Positions 1-7,775 are shown, numbered from the stretch's first letter. The stretch: 56,859 nt of DNA from JAVBLV01 sp031553195 (GCA_031553195.1 JAVBLV010000013.1:1-56859), one strand, 5' to 3'. The notes: a model not told the origin generated them from the sequence alone. Translations and numbers: made by a program.

Positions 1-128
1 AAATAGAAAAGCAAGTAAATGCATGGCAGGAACATCGTAATAATAAGAACGCTGTGGTCAACTGGCAATTTACCACGAAAGATGCAAGAGTGAAATTAAA
101 AAGATTATATCCGTCATTTGACGATTAA
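1..128 (+). CDS. IS630-family transposase, C-terminal end (partial at window edge)
   Basis: The first complete codon starts at base 3 and the frame runs to TAA at 126-128. The 41 residues (ending RLYPSFDD) closely resemble the last residues of the complete IS630-type transposase at the other end of the window; both share the stretches NNKNA, NWQFTT and ARVKL. The two are similar but not identical, so this is a related, diverged copy and not the same element. After the stop the DNA reads ACACTAG (132-138), the same outer tip as the terminal repeat of the right-hand element, so the element probably ends there. The catalytic part lies outside the window. Confidence 0.85.
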   Translation, partial: IEKQVNAWQEHRNNKNAVVNWQFTTKDARVKLKRLYPSFDD

Positions 129-200
129 CGTAACACTAGAATAAATAAGTCCATAATTAATAATGTTTTGATTGTTTTAAATTGTTACTACAACCCTAAG

Positions 201-347
201 TAACATTATTAACTCTGTAAAAAGAAAAGTGGGTTGTAAGCCTATATCATCGTAGGTATCGCCAAACACCTTTACACGTAATAAACAAACAGCCCACTTA
301 TGGGTATTTGAACATGCCTACGTGTAATAATGTTAGAATTTGGCGAT
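201..347. repeat. Knot of overlapping inverted repeats beside an IS end
   Basis: Several perfect or near-perfect inverted pairs are packed into about 150 bp. TAACATTATT (201-210) pairs with AATAATGTTA (326-335). ATCGCCAAA (258-266) pairs with TTTGGCGAT (339-347). TTACACGTA (272-280) pairs with TACGTGTAA (319-327). AGTGGG near 228 pairs with CCCACT near 293. Some pairs are nested and others cross, so they cannot all form at once. No protein is evident. The rest of the 129-456 interval holds no recognisable gene. The element could be a structured RNA, a recombination site or debris of a mobile element. Confidence 0.6.
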
Positions 348-424
348 TTTAACGATAAAAGGCACTTCCTTATATTTCAATAAATTTGTCTCGAAAGACA
401 TCGCAAAGATAAACAGAATTTTTC

Positions 425-432
425 TATCTTTG
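425..432 (+). promoter_or_regulatory. Bacteroidota -7 promoter element
   Basis: TATCTTTG matches TAnnTTTG and lies 24 bases before the ATG of the small gene at 457. CAAAGATA at 404-411 is its inverse complement, making an 8-bp inverted repeat that ends in the promoter box and could be an operator. Confidence 0.5.
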
Positions 433-456
433 CATTGGATTGAAAATCTTTTTGAT

Positions 457-684
457 ATGAATAAAATAAGCCCTGAAATTATAAAGAAGGTATGGGAATA
501 TATTAATACTTTACCTAAAGAAGAATTAGATAATTCTGTTGAAATAACTTATGAAATAGATTGCCCAAAACTCAAAATATCTGAAATGGACTTTTCTAGT
601 ATATTGAAGATATTTGAAAAACAAGGATTAATTACGTATGCTGGAAATTTCGAAGGAGCAGATATTATGTTTCTTTCTCGTTAA
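457..684 (+). CDS. Small hypothetical protein, 75 aa
   Basis: I do not recognise this family. The frame stays open upstream to 340, but the first ATG is at 457 and a -7 promoter box sits just before it, so I start there. The product is small, charged and mostly helical-looking, with a cluster of acidic residues in the middle and no signal peptide or membrane segment. It runs towards, and overlaps by 20 bases, the small gene on the other strand at 665-892. The pair lies beside an IS end and a dense inverted-repeat region, so an accessory or horizontally acquired origin is plausible. No function can be inferred. Confidence 0.45.
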   Translation: MNKISPEIIKKVWEYINTLPKEELDNSVEITYEIDCPKLKISEMDFSSILKIFEKQGLITYAGNFEGADIMFLSR

Positions 685-892
685 AGTGTAAGTCATCGAA
701 TAACTCTACAGTCCATTTATAAAACTCATTTAATGGCGTATTTTCTTTATGCAATTGTTTAGCTTTTATAGAATCTTCATAAATTACACTCTCTGTATTT
801 CGAGCATTAACCGTTATTTTTCTTTTAAGAAGAAGTTTACCATTTTCATCTTGCGTTGATTCTTCCTCTATTGTTATTATACTTTTACCCAT
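665..892 (-). CDS. Small hypothetical protein, 75 aa
   Basis: The frame begins with an ATG and encodes a very charged protein rich in Glu and Lys, with a predicted strand-rich N-terminal half (residues MGKSIITIEEE then a KRKITV stretch) and a helical C-terminal half. No family was recognised and no membrane segment is visible. Its last codons overlap the 3' end of the convergent 75-aa gene at 457-684. The 226 bases upstream, to hemW, are AT-rich and hold no clear gene. It may be real because the composition is not that of a shadow frame, but evidence is limited. Confidence 0.4.
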   Translation of the reverse strand: MGKSIITIEEESTQDENGKLLLKRKITVNARNTESVIYEDSIKAKQLHKENTPLNEFYKWTVELFDDLHFNEKET

Positions 893-1097
893 AGTTTTAC
901 GGTTTAGAACCGATTATAATTGAAGAAAAGAAATTAATTGCTTATCAATTCTTTTATAGGTTATATGATTTCCCCAATTTACAGTAATGTTGTATATAGT
1001 TACCTTATTTTTTATAAAAAATGCTTTGGATCTTTTATTCCAACATTCCAACCTGAGAATTTTTCCTCAAACTATGTATAAATCGAAAACTATCAAG

Positions 1098-1105
1098 TAA
1101 ATTTG
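1098..1105 (+). promoter_or_regulatory. -7 promoter element close to hemW start
   Basis: TAAATTTG matches TAnnTTTG. Only 13 bases separate it from the TTG start codon of hemW, so the transcript would have a very short leader or none. Confidence 0.5.
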
Positions 1106-1118
1106 CAGAAAAAACATT

Positions 1119-2243
1119 TTGGCCGGCATTTATATTCATATTCCTTTTTGCAAACAAAAATGCGTGTATTGTAATTTTTACTCGATTCCTAATTTGAAAT
1201 TGAGAGAAGATTATTTAAAATCATTGCTTAAAGAAATTCATTTGCGAAAAGATTACCTCTCTACAGAAAAAATTTCTACAATCTATATTGGAGGCGGTTC
1301 CCCTTCATTATTAACCTTTCAGGAACTGGATTCTATTTTTGAAGAATTGAATTGCGCTTTTTCTATTAATACAACTGCCGAGATTACGCTTGAAGCAAAT
1401 CCCGAACATCTTGATGAAAATTATTTATATAATTTAAAGCAAATGGGATGGATAAACAGACTCAGCATTGGAGTTCAATCTTTTTTCGACAATGATTTGA
1501 AATTATTGAATAGAAAACATAGCGGATTACAAAGTATTAACAGTATATTAAAAGCGCAGGAAGTAGGGTTTAATAACATCAGCATGGATCTGATTTACGG
1601 AATCCCTTCTTTGAGCGACTCTGATTGGATTATTAATTTGCAAAAATCTGCTGAATTAAATATCCAACACCTGTCGTGTTATGCTTTGACTGTTGAGGCG
1701 GATACAATGTTAGACAAAATGATACGAAAAAAAATCATTCCTCCGGTTTATGAAGAAAAATGCGCCAGGCAATTTGAAATATTACTGGAATACATTTATC
1801 AATGTGGATTTATACAGTATGAAATTTCAAATTTCTGCAAGCCTGGTTTTGAATCCAAGCATAACAGCAATTACTGGAATAATACAAAGTATGCCGGATT
1901 TGGAGCCTCTGCCCATTCTTATAATGGAATCTCCCGTCAATGGAACGTTAGCGACGTAACTCATTATATTGCCACGATTGAAAAGGAGAAAATTCCTTTT
2001 GAAATAGAAACTTTGTCGCCTAACGACCAGTATAACGAATATATTATGACATCCTTACGCACAAACAAAGGAATTTCTAAAAAACAAATTCAAACAATTT
2101 TCCCGCAAAACTATATCAAATTATCAAAGTCCATATCTAAATATATAAATATCAATCTTATATTAGAAACTCCCGATTCCTTTATCTTGACGAACAAAGG
2201 AAAGCTTTTTGCCGACAAAGTTGCTTCGGATCTATTTTTATAA
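1119..2243 (+). CDS. hemW: HemW-type radical SAM protein (heme chaperone, coproporphyrinogen oxidase-like)
   Basis: The N-terminus has the radical SAM cluster motif CxxxCxxC at Cys11, Cys15 and Cys18, inside the HIPFCKQKCVYCNF block typical of HemW. A GGGSPS motif for SAM binding follows near residue 60, and a HemN-type C-terminal domain follows with YEISNF near 235. The length of 374 residues is normal. HemW binds heme and is thought to deliver it to respiratory enzymes; it is often mislabelled as coproporphyrinogen oxidase. The start is a TTG at 1119, chosen because family members begin with (M)AGIYIHIPFC and no in-frame ATG lies nearby. It stands alone, with its own -7 box 13 bases upstream. 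Confidence 0.9.
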   Translation: MAGIYIHIPFCKQKCVYCNFYSIPNLKLREDYLKSLLKEIHLRKDYLSTEKISTIYIGGGSPSLLTFQELDSIFEELNCAFSINTTAEITLEANPEHLDENYLYNLKQMGWINRLSIGVQSFFDNDLKLLNRKHSGLQSINSILKAQEVGFNNISMDLIYGIPSLSDSDWIINLQKSAELNIQHLSCYALTVEADTMLDKMIRKKIIPPVYEEKCARQFEILLEYIYQCGFIQYEISNFCKPGFESKHNSNYWNNTKYAGFGASAHSYNGISRQWNVSDVTHYIATIEKEKIPFEIETLSPNDQYNEYIMTSLRTNKGISKKQIQTIFPQNYIKLSKSISKYININLILETPDSFILTNKGKLFADKVASDLFL

Positions 2244-2331
2244 TTACAATCCATTTTCCCAAATATCATTATCCTTCGGGAAACTCTATAAAATCCGAGC
2301 ATATTATTTTGAACAAAAAAGTAAATTAATG

Positions 2332-2359
2332 GTTTACATTAAAACTTGTCAATGTAAAC
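2332..2359. promoter_or_regulatory. Perfect inverted repeat, possible operator or hairpin
   Basis: GTTTACATT (2332-2340) and AATGTAAAC (2351-2359) are perfect inverse complements with a 10-base spacer. The repeat sits between hemW and the CDGSH gene, 128 bases before the latter. There is no T-run, so an operator is as likely as a terminator. Confidence 0.4.
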
Positions 2360-2487
2360 TTAAAGTTCAACAATTATAGGGATTTCCTTATTCCGGCCCC
2401 CATTGCAAACATTTGAACAACCGAATAATTACGATTCTTTAGTTTCTTCGATTAAATAACTATTCATTCATAGAAAACAAGGATGTT

Positions 2488-3147
2488 ATGGAGAAAAAAA
2501 TAAAAATATTATTAAATGGCCCGTACGAAGTTAGTGGTCTTGTTCCATTAAATGTTACCGAAATTATTTCCGATTCAAACGGAGTAGCAAAAAAGTTAGA
2601 AAAAAAACAAGATTACACGGTAGAAGAAACTTATCTTCTCTGTCGTTGTGGTAAATCGACAAATAAGCCTTTTTGTACAGGACATCACAAAAAAGAATTT
2701 AATGGAACCGAAACGGCAGGACGGTTAAAATACGACGATCTGGCCAAAAAGACTTTAGGAGCCGATTTAAACCTCAAAAGCGTAAAAAGTCTTTGCTCAG
2801 GAGCTCGTTTTTGCATTCATACAGGCGGGATAAAGAATCTTGTAAAAAATTCCCATGAAGAAAAATCAAAAGAACTAATAAAGGAGAAGGTCTCCCATTG
2901 CATATCGGGTTGCCTAACGCTTGAAGACAAAGAGGGAAAATCATTGGAACCAAGATTGGAACAAGAAATAAGCGCTATCATTGATTCATACAAAAAAACC
3001 GACGGTCCTTTATGGGTAAAAGGAAATATCAAAATTGAAGACAGCAATGGCCTATCCTACGAAAAAAGAAATAGGATCGCTTTATGCCGTTGCGGAAAAT
3101 CCCGGAATAAACCTTTTTGCGATGGCGCACATTCTGAATCCTGTTGA
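2488..3147 (+). CDS. Double CDGSH iron-sulfur protein with extra central cysteines
   Basis: The protein has two CDGSH-type [2Fe-2S] sites. The first has Cys52, Cys54, Cys63 and His67, within CRCGKSTNKPFCTGHH. The second, at the C-terminus, has Cys200, Cys202, Cys211 and His215. CDGSH sites hold a redox-active [2Fe-2S] cluster through three Cys and one His. Between them lie four more cysteines, Cys103, Cys109, Cys138 and Cys142, in a region resembling the divergent ferredoxin-like domain often fused to CDGSH domains, so a third cluster is possible. No signal peptide is present, so it should act in the cytoplasm, probably in electron transfer or redox sensing. The exact role is unknown. Confidence 0.8.
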   Translation: MEKKIKILLNGPYEVSGLVPLNVTEIISDSNGVAKKLEKKQDYTVEETYLLCRCGKSTNKPFCTGHHKKEFNGTETAGRLKYDDLAKKTLGADLNLKSVKSLCSGARFCIHTGGIKNLVKNSHEEKSKELIKEKVSHCISGCLTLEDKEGKSLEPRLEQEISAIIDSYKKTDGPLWVKGNIKIEDSNGLSYEKRNRIALCRCGKSRNKPFCDGAHSESC

Positions 3148-3270
3148 TCTGCAATAAATTTCAATATCGACATTATTCGCATATAAATCAAATTATTCTT
3201 AATAATCGTCAGCGTATTTCGTTTGCTTAATAAACGCTCGCATATAAAAATCCTCAACTTTATAATCTAG

Positions 3271-4347
3271 ATGAGTTTATACAAAAAAATAACAATCTTT
3301 TTTGTTGTTTTAAATTTAACTGGGTTCATTGTTTTTTCTCAGAATTCCGAAACGCATGATAGCCTTCAGAAACCGGAAAAGAAATTAAGTTTTGCCGGAA
3401 CTCCGAAAATTTCATATAATCGTTCTACGGGATTTGGCGTAGGCCTGATGGGAATGATGTTATTCCGGCTCGATACTTCGACGGCCTCTCCAAAGTCTCA
3501 TGTAATGGTCGCCGCTTCTTATACCAGTAATAAATCTTGGTTCGGTATGGGAATTTTTCAAATGTATTTGGGAAAAGACAGATGGAGAATTACTACAGGC
3601 GGCGGGTATATACATTTTAATTTCCAAACTTTTTACGACACGGAAACGGCCTTGGATGTTGAGATTCCTTATTCAAACAGTGGCGGATTCTTTTTTCTCA
3701 ATCCTTTAGTAAAAGTCATTCCGCATGTCTATGTAGGTCCTACGGTATCGCTTCAACGGACAAAAGTAGATTTTGACCTTCCGAACGGAACTGTGATGGA
3801 GCAAAATTATAATTTAAATTCGCTAGGTATTTCTGCTAATTATGATACCCGTTCAAATGTTTATTATCCGGAATCTGGCTGGTTTTCAATGCTTAACGTT
3901 TCTGATAATCCGAATTGGTTTGGAAATGATAGTACTTTTGGCAGAATTATAGTTGGAGTAAATTATTATTCCCCGCTTGGATCCAAAATGATTCTGGCCT
4001 CCCGTATAGCGACAAAAATAAGTCTGGGCACAACGCCTTTTGTTGGCGAAAACGTAGTCGGAGGAAAAGATATAAGAGGATATACAAAAGGCGAATACAG
4101 GGGAGATCAAACATATGCAATCCAAACAGAATTCAGGTGGACATTTTATAAACGACTGGGAATGGTTGGTTTTGCAGGAATTGCAATGGAGAAAAATAAC
4201 CAAAATGAATGGAGTCCGATATTACCTGGGATCGGAACCGGACTAAGGTTTATGATGCTTCCGAAAGACCGACTGAATATAGGCGTTGACATAGCGTTAG
4301 GGCGAAATGATTGGGGACTTTATTTCAGGATAGGGGAAGCATTTTAA
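3271..4347 (+). CDS. Omp85/BamA-type outer-membrane beta-barrel protein (barrel only)
   Basis: A signal peptide is visible at residues 1-24. The rest is rich in alternating aromatic strands typical of an outer-membrane barrel. Near residue 265 the protein has VVGGKDIRGYTKGEYRGDQ, which matches the conserved lid-loop (VRGY/VRGF) of Omp85 barrels, and the final residue is aromatic (GEAF), as expected for barrel insertion by the Bam complex. At 358 residues it is too short for POTRA domains plus a barrel, so it belongs to the surface-antigen D15-like single-barrel group and not to BamA or TamA proper. Its substrate is unknown. It appears to be a single-gene unit. Confidence 0.75.
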   Translation: MSLYKKITIFFVVLNLTGFIVFSQNSETHDSLQKPEKKLSFAGTPKISYNRSTGFGVGLMGMMLFRLDTSTASPKSHVMVAASYTSNKSWFGMGIFQMYLGKDRWRITTGGGYIHFNFQTFYDTETALDVEIPYSNSGGFFFLNPLVKVIPHVYVGPTVSLQRTKVDFDLPNGTVMEQNYNLNSLGISANYDTRSNVYYPESGWFSMLNVSDNPNWFGNDSTFGRIIVGVNYYSPLGSKMILASRIATKISLGTTPFVGENVVGGKDIRGYTKGEYRGDQTYAIQTEFRWTFYKRLGMVGFAGIAMEKNNQNEWSPILPGIGTGLRFMMLPKDRLNIGVDIALGRNDWGLYFRIGEAF

Positions 4348-4380
4348 AATGTATTCATTTATTCGAAGAAATTTAGAAAA

Positions 4381-4878
4381 TCAATTGCTTTTCCGGAATT
4401 CCATTATTTCCAAGTCTGTCGCTCTTTCTCCATCAATTATAAACCGAACCAAAGTACATACCTGGTGAAAACCGTATTTACCGGCCGCCCCTGGATTAAT
4501 ATGGAGAAGTTTATACCTTTTATCGTATATTACCTTTAATATGTGAGAATGGCCCGATATAAAAATGTCCGGTTTTTCTTTTTGTATACATAACAACGCT
4601 TCGGATTGATATCGGCCGGGATAACCTCCAATATGAGTCATTATTATTTTCATTTGTTCGCAATTAAATATAGCAGTTTTCGGGGTTCTATGGATTATAT
4701 CAAATCCGTCAATATTTCCATAAACGGCTATAGTGGGCTTAAAAATTTCCAATTCATTCAATACGTCAATATTACCAATATCTCCGGCATGTAAAACAAG
4801 ATCGCAATCTTTGAAAAAATCATAGACTTGTTTGGGAAGAATTCCATGGGTATCAGAAAGTAACCCTATTCGTTTCAT
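4381..4878 (-). CDS. YfcE/MJ0936-type metallophosphoesterase
   Basis: All metal-binding motifs of calcineurin-like phosphoesterases of the YfcE group are present: Asp9 and His11 (SDTHG), Asp33 (AGDIG), Asn55 (YGNID), His82 (THIGG), and His110 and His112 (SGHSH). The length of 165 residues is normal for YfcE. Such enzymes hydrolyse phosphodiesters in the cytoplasm with two metal ions; the natural substrate is often unknown. The gene is transcribed alone from a -7 box near 5122-5129. Its 5' leader is a dispersed repeat cassette that ends directly at the ATG. Confidence 0.88.
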   Translation of the reverse strand: MKRIGLLSDTHGILPKQVYDFFKDCDLVLHAGDIGNIDVLNELEIFKPTIAVYGNIDGFDIIHRTPKTAIFNCEQMKIIMTHIGGYPGRYQSEALLCIQKEKPDIFISGHSHILKVIYDKRYKLLHINPGAAGKYGFHQVCTLVRFIIDGERATDLEIMEFRKSN

Positions 4879-5044
4879 GTGTTTAAAATTTATAGGCCCC
4901 TCTAAATCTCCCTAAAGAGGAGATACTTGGCTAAACCGACTTTCAATCATTCTCCTTGGAGCATTGAGAAGCCCATGATTACTTCATGCGTTTATTTTTA
5001 TTTGATGATCCGGTCAAGGCGCGACTTAGAGTCACGCCTTGACC
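4879..5044 (-). repeat. Leader cassette, copy B (5' leader of the YfcE-like gene)
   Basis: Read on the minus strand, the cassette begins with a 33-nt palindrome (5012-5044). It continues through an A-rich motif, AAATAAACGCATGAA, a two-codon ORF ATG AAG TAA (4979-4987) and a nine-codon ORF (4947-4976). A hairpin TCTCC/GGAGA (4907-4923) follows, and it ends with TAAATTTTAAACAC right before the gene's ATG. Copy A at 22048-22214 has the same order and also ends at an ATG. Because a promoter lies upstream, the cassette should be transcribed as a leader. Confidence 0.75.
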
Positions 5045-5121
5045 CATAATCATAATTCGCACTTCATTATCACCTTAAAATCAAATAATCAATGACCTTT
5101 TACAGACCATTCAAAACACAA

Positions 5122-5129
5122 CAAATGTA
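5122..5129 (-). promoter_or_regulatory. -7 promoter element for the YfcE-like gene
   Basis: On the minus strand this reads TACATTTG. A TTTG lies at 5147-5150 with a 17-base spacer. It would give a leader of roughly 240 bases containing cassette copy B. Confidence 0.5.
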
Positions 5130-5282
5130 CTAAAAATCGTTCTCTTCAAAAAATATAGAATATAGGAAACTTATCATTGACATTGATAAATCCATAACGT
5201 CGTCTTTCTTTGTTAAACACAAAATTCTCAAATGAATGAGAATAAATTCTATTTTTTGAATTTTGAATAAAAAATCTTTCTT

Positions 5283-5443
5283 AGAAGCTGTCTAAATTTT
5301 TCAAGAAAAGATTTTGAGAAATAAAAACAGCGAGTTTGAAGGCGGAATTTTTCAAGAATAGTAGAGCTATTTAGCAAAAATTCTGACAAAAAGGAGCGTT
5401 TTTAGGATTAAAATACTTCATAGAAAAATTTTAGACAGTTTCT
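5283..5443. repeat. Fold-back (MITE-like) element, copy 1
   Basis: The ends are inverted repeats: AGAAGCTGTCTAAATTTTTC at 5283-5302 and its near-complement at 5423-5443. The interior also pairs with itself around a centre near 5370, so the whole 161 bp can form one long hairpin. It contains no gene. Copies with the same core lie at 6459-6620, 40073-40234 and, as a half copy, 17656-17748. The rest of the 4879-5631 gap holds leader copy B and AT-rich DNA with promoters. Confidence 0.75.
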
Positions 5444-5477
5444 TAATGAAGCCATCGATCAATAGCTGTTATTATGG

Positions 5478-5485
5478 TATCTTTG
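5478..5485 (+). promoter_or_regulatory. -7 promoter element upstream of the PHP phosphatase
   Basis: TATCTTTG matches TAnnTTTG and lies 146 bases before the start codon at 5632. It is just downstream of fold-back copy 1, which would separate it from any activator site further upstream. Confidence 0.45.
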
Positions 5486-5631
5486 TCAAATAATAATATT
5501 ATTCTATTTTTCATAAGCATCTGATTTTTAAAGCAAATTTCAAAAATAATATTTTGGCATTCCGTCATTGACATCAGATGACTAAAGAATTTAGTTTATT
5601 TTATATTGATTAAGGTATTCTAATAACTGAA

Positions 5632-6471
5632 ATGAAATTCAACTATCATACCCATACTTGTTTCTGTGATGGTTCTTCGAATCCTGAAGAATATGTTTTA
5701 GCCGCTATTGACAAAGGTTTTTCCCATTTGGGCTTTTCGGGACATGCTCCTGTATCTTTTGCAAATACCTTTGCCATTAAAGATGAAGAATTGGGGCCCT
5801 ATTGTCGAATGGCGCGAGAATTACAAGCAAAATACGCCCCCTTAATTCATATTTATCTGGGACTTGAGTTTGATTATATTCCAACTGTTTCCAAGGATTT
5901 CAGCCACTATACCCAGCTCTACCGGCTGGATTATACAATAGGAGCCGTTCACTTAGTAAAAATTCAGGGGAACGATTTTCTTTGGTTTATCGACGGAGCA
6001 AAAATAGAAGAATACGACAAAGGTTTACAGGAATTATTCGACGGAAATATCCGACAAGCCGTAACCGCATTCTATCATCAAACCAATGAGATGATTTTAT
6101 CGCAAGAGTTCGATGTTGTCGGGCATTTTGATAAAATAAAGATGAATAATAAGAATCGTTATTTTTCCGAGAGCGAGAGTTGGTATCAGCATTTAATAAT
6201 GGAAACATTAGATGTGATCAGACAATCGGGACGCATTTGCGAAATTAATACGCGAGGCTTATATAAGAACCGGCATCCTGATTATTATCCGTCGCATGGT
6301 TTATGGCGTCAAATGAAACAAATGAGTATTCCGGTTACGATAAGTTCCGATGCGCATCACCCAAGCGAATTGGATTTATTTACAAACGAGGCGCTTGTGT
6401 TGCTGAAACAGGCAGGATATAAAGAAATCTGGTATTTTGAATCTACTTGGAGAAGTTTAGAACTTGTTTAA
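5632..6471 (+). CDS. hisK: PHP-family histidinol-phosphatase
   Basis: The N-terminus has the PHP metal motif YHTHT (His6, His8), followed by GFSGHAP, a glutamate in LGLEFD, GAVH, GHFDK, NTRG and the C-terminal SSDAHHP block. This is the full set of metal ligands of HisK-type phosphatases, which remove phosphate from L-histidinol phosphate in histidine synthesis. The length of 279 residues is normal for the family. No other his gene lies nearby, so a different phosphomonoester substrate cannot be excluded. The last codons and the stop (GAA CTT GTT TAA) lie inside the terminal repeat of fold-back copy 2, so insertion of that element has set the C-terminus. Confidence 0.85.
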   Translation: MKFNYHTHTCFCDGSSNPEEYVLAAIDKGFSHLGFSGHAPVSFANTFAIKDEELGPYCRMARELQAKYAPLIHIYLGLEFDYIPTVSKDFSHYTQLYRLDYTIGAVHLVKIQGNDFLWFIDGAKIEEYDKGLQELFDGNIRQAVTAFYHQTNEMILSQEFDVVGHFDKIKMNNKNRYFSESESWYQHLIMETLDVIRQSGRICEINTRGLYKNRHPDYYPSHGLWRQMKQMSIPVTISSDAHHPSELDLFTNEALVLLKQAGYKEIWYFESTWRSLELV

Positions 6472-6620
6472 AAATTTTTCCAGGAAGTATTTTGAGGCTA
6501 GAAATACTCTTTCTTGCCGGAATTTTGCCAAATAGCGCTACTATTCTTGAAAAATCCCGTCTGCGAAATAGCCATTTTTATCTCTCAAAACCTTTTCCAT
6601 AAAAATTTAAACAAGCTCTT
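6459..6620. repeat. Fold-back (MITE-like) element, copy 2, overlapping the end of hisK
   Basis: The ends are AGAACTTGTTTAAAAATTTT (from 6459) and, on the other strand, AGAGCTTGTTTAAATTTTTA (to about 6620). The inside matches copies 1 and 3 in reverse orientation, including the core pairing GAATAGTAGCGCTATTTGGC on the minus strand. The left terminal repeat contains the last four codons and stop of the upstream gene. Confidence 0.75.
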
Positions 6621-6634
6621 AGCATTATAAGTTA

Positions 6635-7045
6635 TTATTCCAGTAAGGTTACAGAACCCATTTTCACAACTTTTTCTCCTTTAGGCCCTCCCAGCGGCAT
6701 GGGGTAATATGTAATTACATAAACATAAGCTCCCACCGGACATGCATCGCCTTTATACGTGCCATTCCAACCTTTGTCAGGATTGCTTGATTCAAAGATA
6801 AGCATTCCCCACCGGTTATATATAACCATATTATAGCCCGTAATATTTTTATATACCGGTTTAAAGATGGTTAACTGAGGAGTTACTCCATTGGGTTGAA
6901 ATGCATTTGAGATCGTCAGGAAAGATTCCGTAGAATCAGATTCTGTAAAAAAATCCACCAATACAACATCATTATCTTTTGCATGCAAATTACAAACGAT
7001 ACCTGCCATTAGGATGAAAAGAATTGATATTTGTCTTGGTTTCAT
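6635..7045 (-). CDS. Minimal T9SS type-B sorting-domain protein
   Basis: From the start MKPRQIS at 7045 the protein has a signal peptide ending near HA at residue 22. About 22 residues follow, then a complete gliding-motility-associated C-terminal domain: NAFQPNGV, YNMVIYNRWGMLIFES, GWNGTYKGDACPVGAYVYVI. This is the type-B sorting signal read by the type IX secretion system. An in-frame ATG ten codons upstream exists, but the signal peptide begins properly at 7045. Normally this domain ends proteins of several hundred residues; here almost nothing precedes it. It may be a small surface protein, a remnant of a larger cargo gene, or a decoy. The sorting signal itself is clear. Confidence 0.8.
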   Translation of the reverse strand: MKPRQISILFILMAGIVCNLHAKDNDVVLVDFFTESDSTESFLTISNAFQPNGVTPQLTIFKPVYKNITGYNMVIYNRWGMLIFESSNPDKGWNGTYKGDACPVGAYVYVITYYPMPLGGPKGEKVVKMGSVTLLE

Positions 7046-7213
7046 GGATATTAGATTCAATTTTTCAAACTGCAATATTATGAAATTATTCTGAATTTTT
7101 GCCTGTTTTAGAAATGAAATGGAGAAATATATTTATAAAAATATGATTTTCAGCAATATCTTCTGAGTGGAGGCTTGTTCATTCCCTGTTATTTCAACGT
7201 AAAATTCTTAAAC

Positions 7214-7747
7214 TTACATAAACATTTCTTGTATTTCCTCTTTTAGAGACTCCAAAGCTATATCCGACGATGATTTTGTTAAAGCGGTTGTTTTAAAAAT
7301 CAAACCGGCCAAATCGGTATGAGACGCATTTGCAGGTAATTGTTCTACCGAAGAATTGATCATGTTTATCATTTCTTCTTTTGCATTCTTTACCAGATTC
7401 CAGATCTTTTCAGAAACATACATTTGCTGGGAAAGATTATGTTCATATTCATCACGGATATTTTTCACCATAACGCCTTGTAACAGTTTCAAATTCATTC
7501 CCGGTTCATAACATCTCAAAATTAAATTATTGGGATCTATGCGTTCTAAAAATAAAGTGAGGCGCTCATAGGCCTGTAATCGAATAGGCGTAACTATTTT
7601 CAGCATTTCGTTCTGTTGTTGCTTTCTCATTTCCAACAACGTTCTTTTTTGTTCGTTTTCAATAAACTGACGAACAAGAGCAAAAATAATAAATCCAACA
7701 ATTAATGCAGGAATACTAAAGAAAATGATATAATATAACGGAGTCAT
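7214..7747 (-). CDS. Membrane-anchored conserved hypothetical protein (Bacteroidota)
   Basis: A single membrane segment spans about residues 5-26, followed by a charged helical cytoplasmic region of about 150 residues with heptad-like stretches. It resembles a widespread uncharacterised Bacteroidota family. No catalytic motif is visible. The gene begins 28 bases after the lepA stop and runs in the same direction, so it is probably co-transcribed with lepA. The role is unknown. Confidence 0.65.
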   Translation of the reverse strand: MTPLYYIIFFSIPALIVGFIIFALVRQFIENEQKRTLLEMRKQQQNEMLKIVTPIRLQAYERLTLFLERIDPNNLILRCYEPGMNLKLLQGVMVKNIRDEYEHNLSQQMYVSEKIWNLVKNAKEEMINMINSSVEQLPANASHTDLAGLIFKTTALTKSSSDIALESLKEEIQEMFM

Positions 7748-7775
7748 CTTTAATAATATATAATAGGAATAATCA

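Noticed and set aside
129..347. CRISPR array or retron RNA in the inverted-repeat region
   Set aside because: No direct repeat with regular spacers is present and no reverse transcriptase or cas gene lies nearby.
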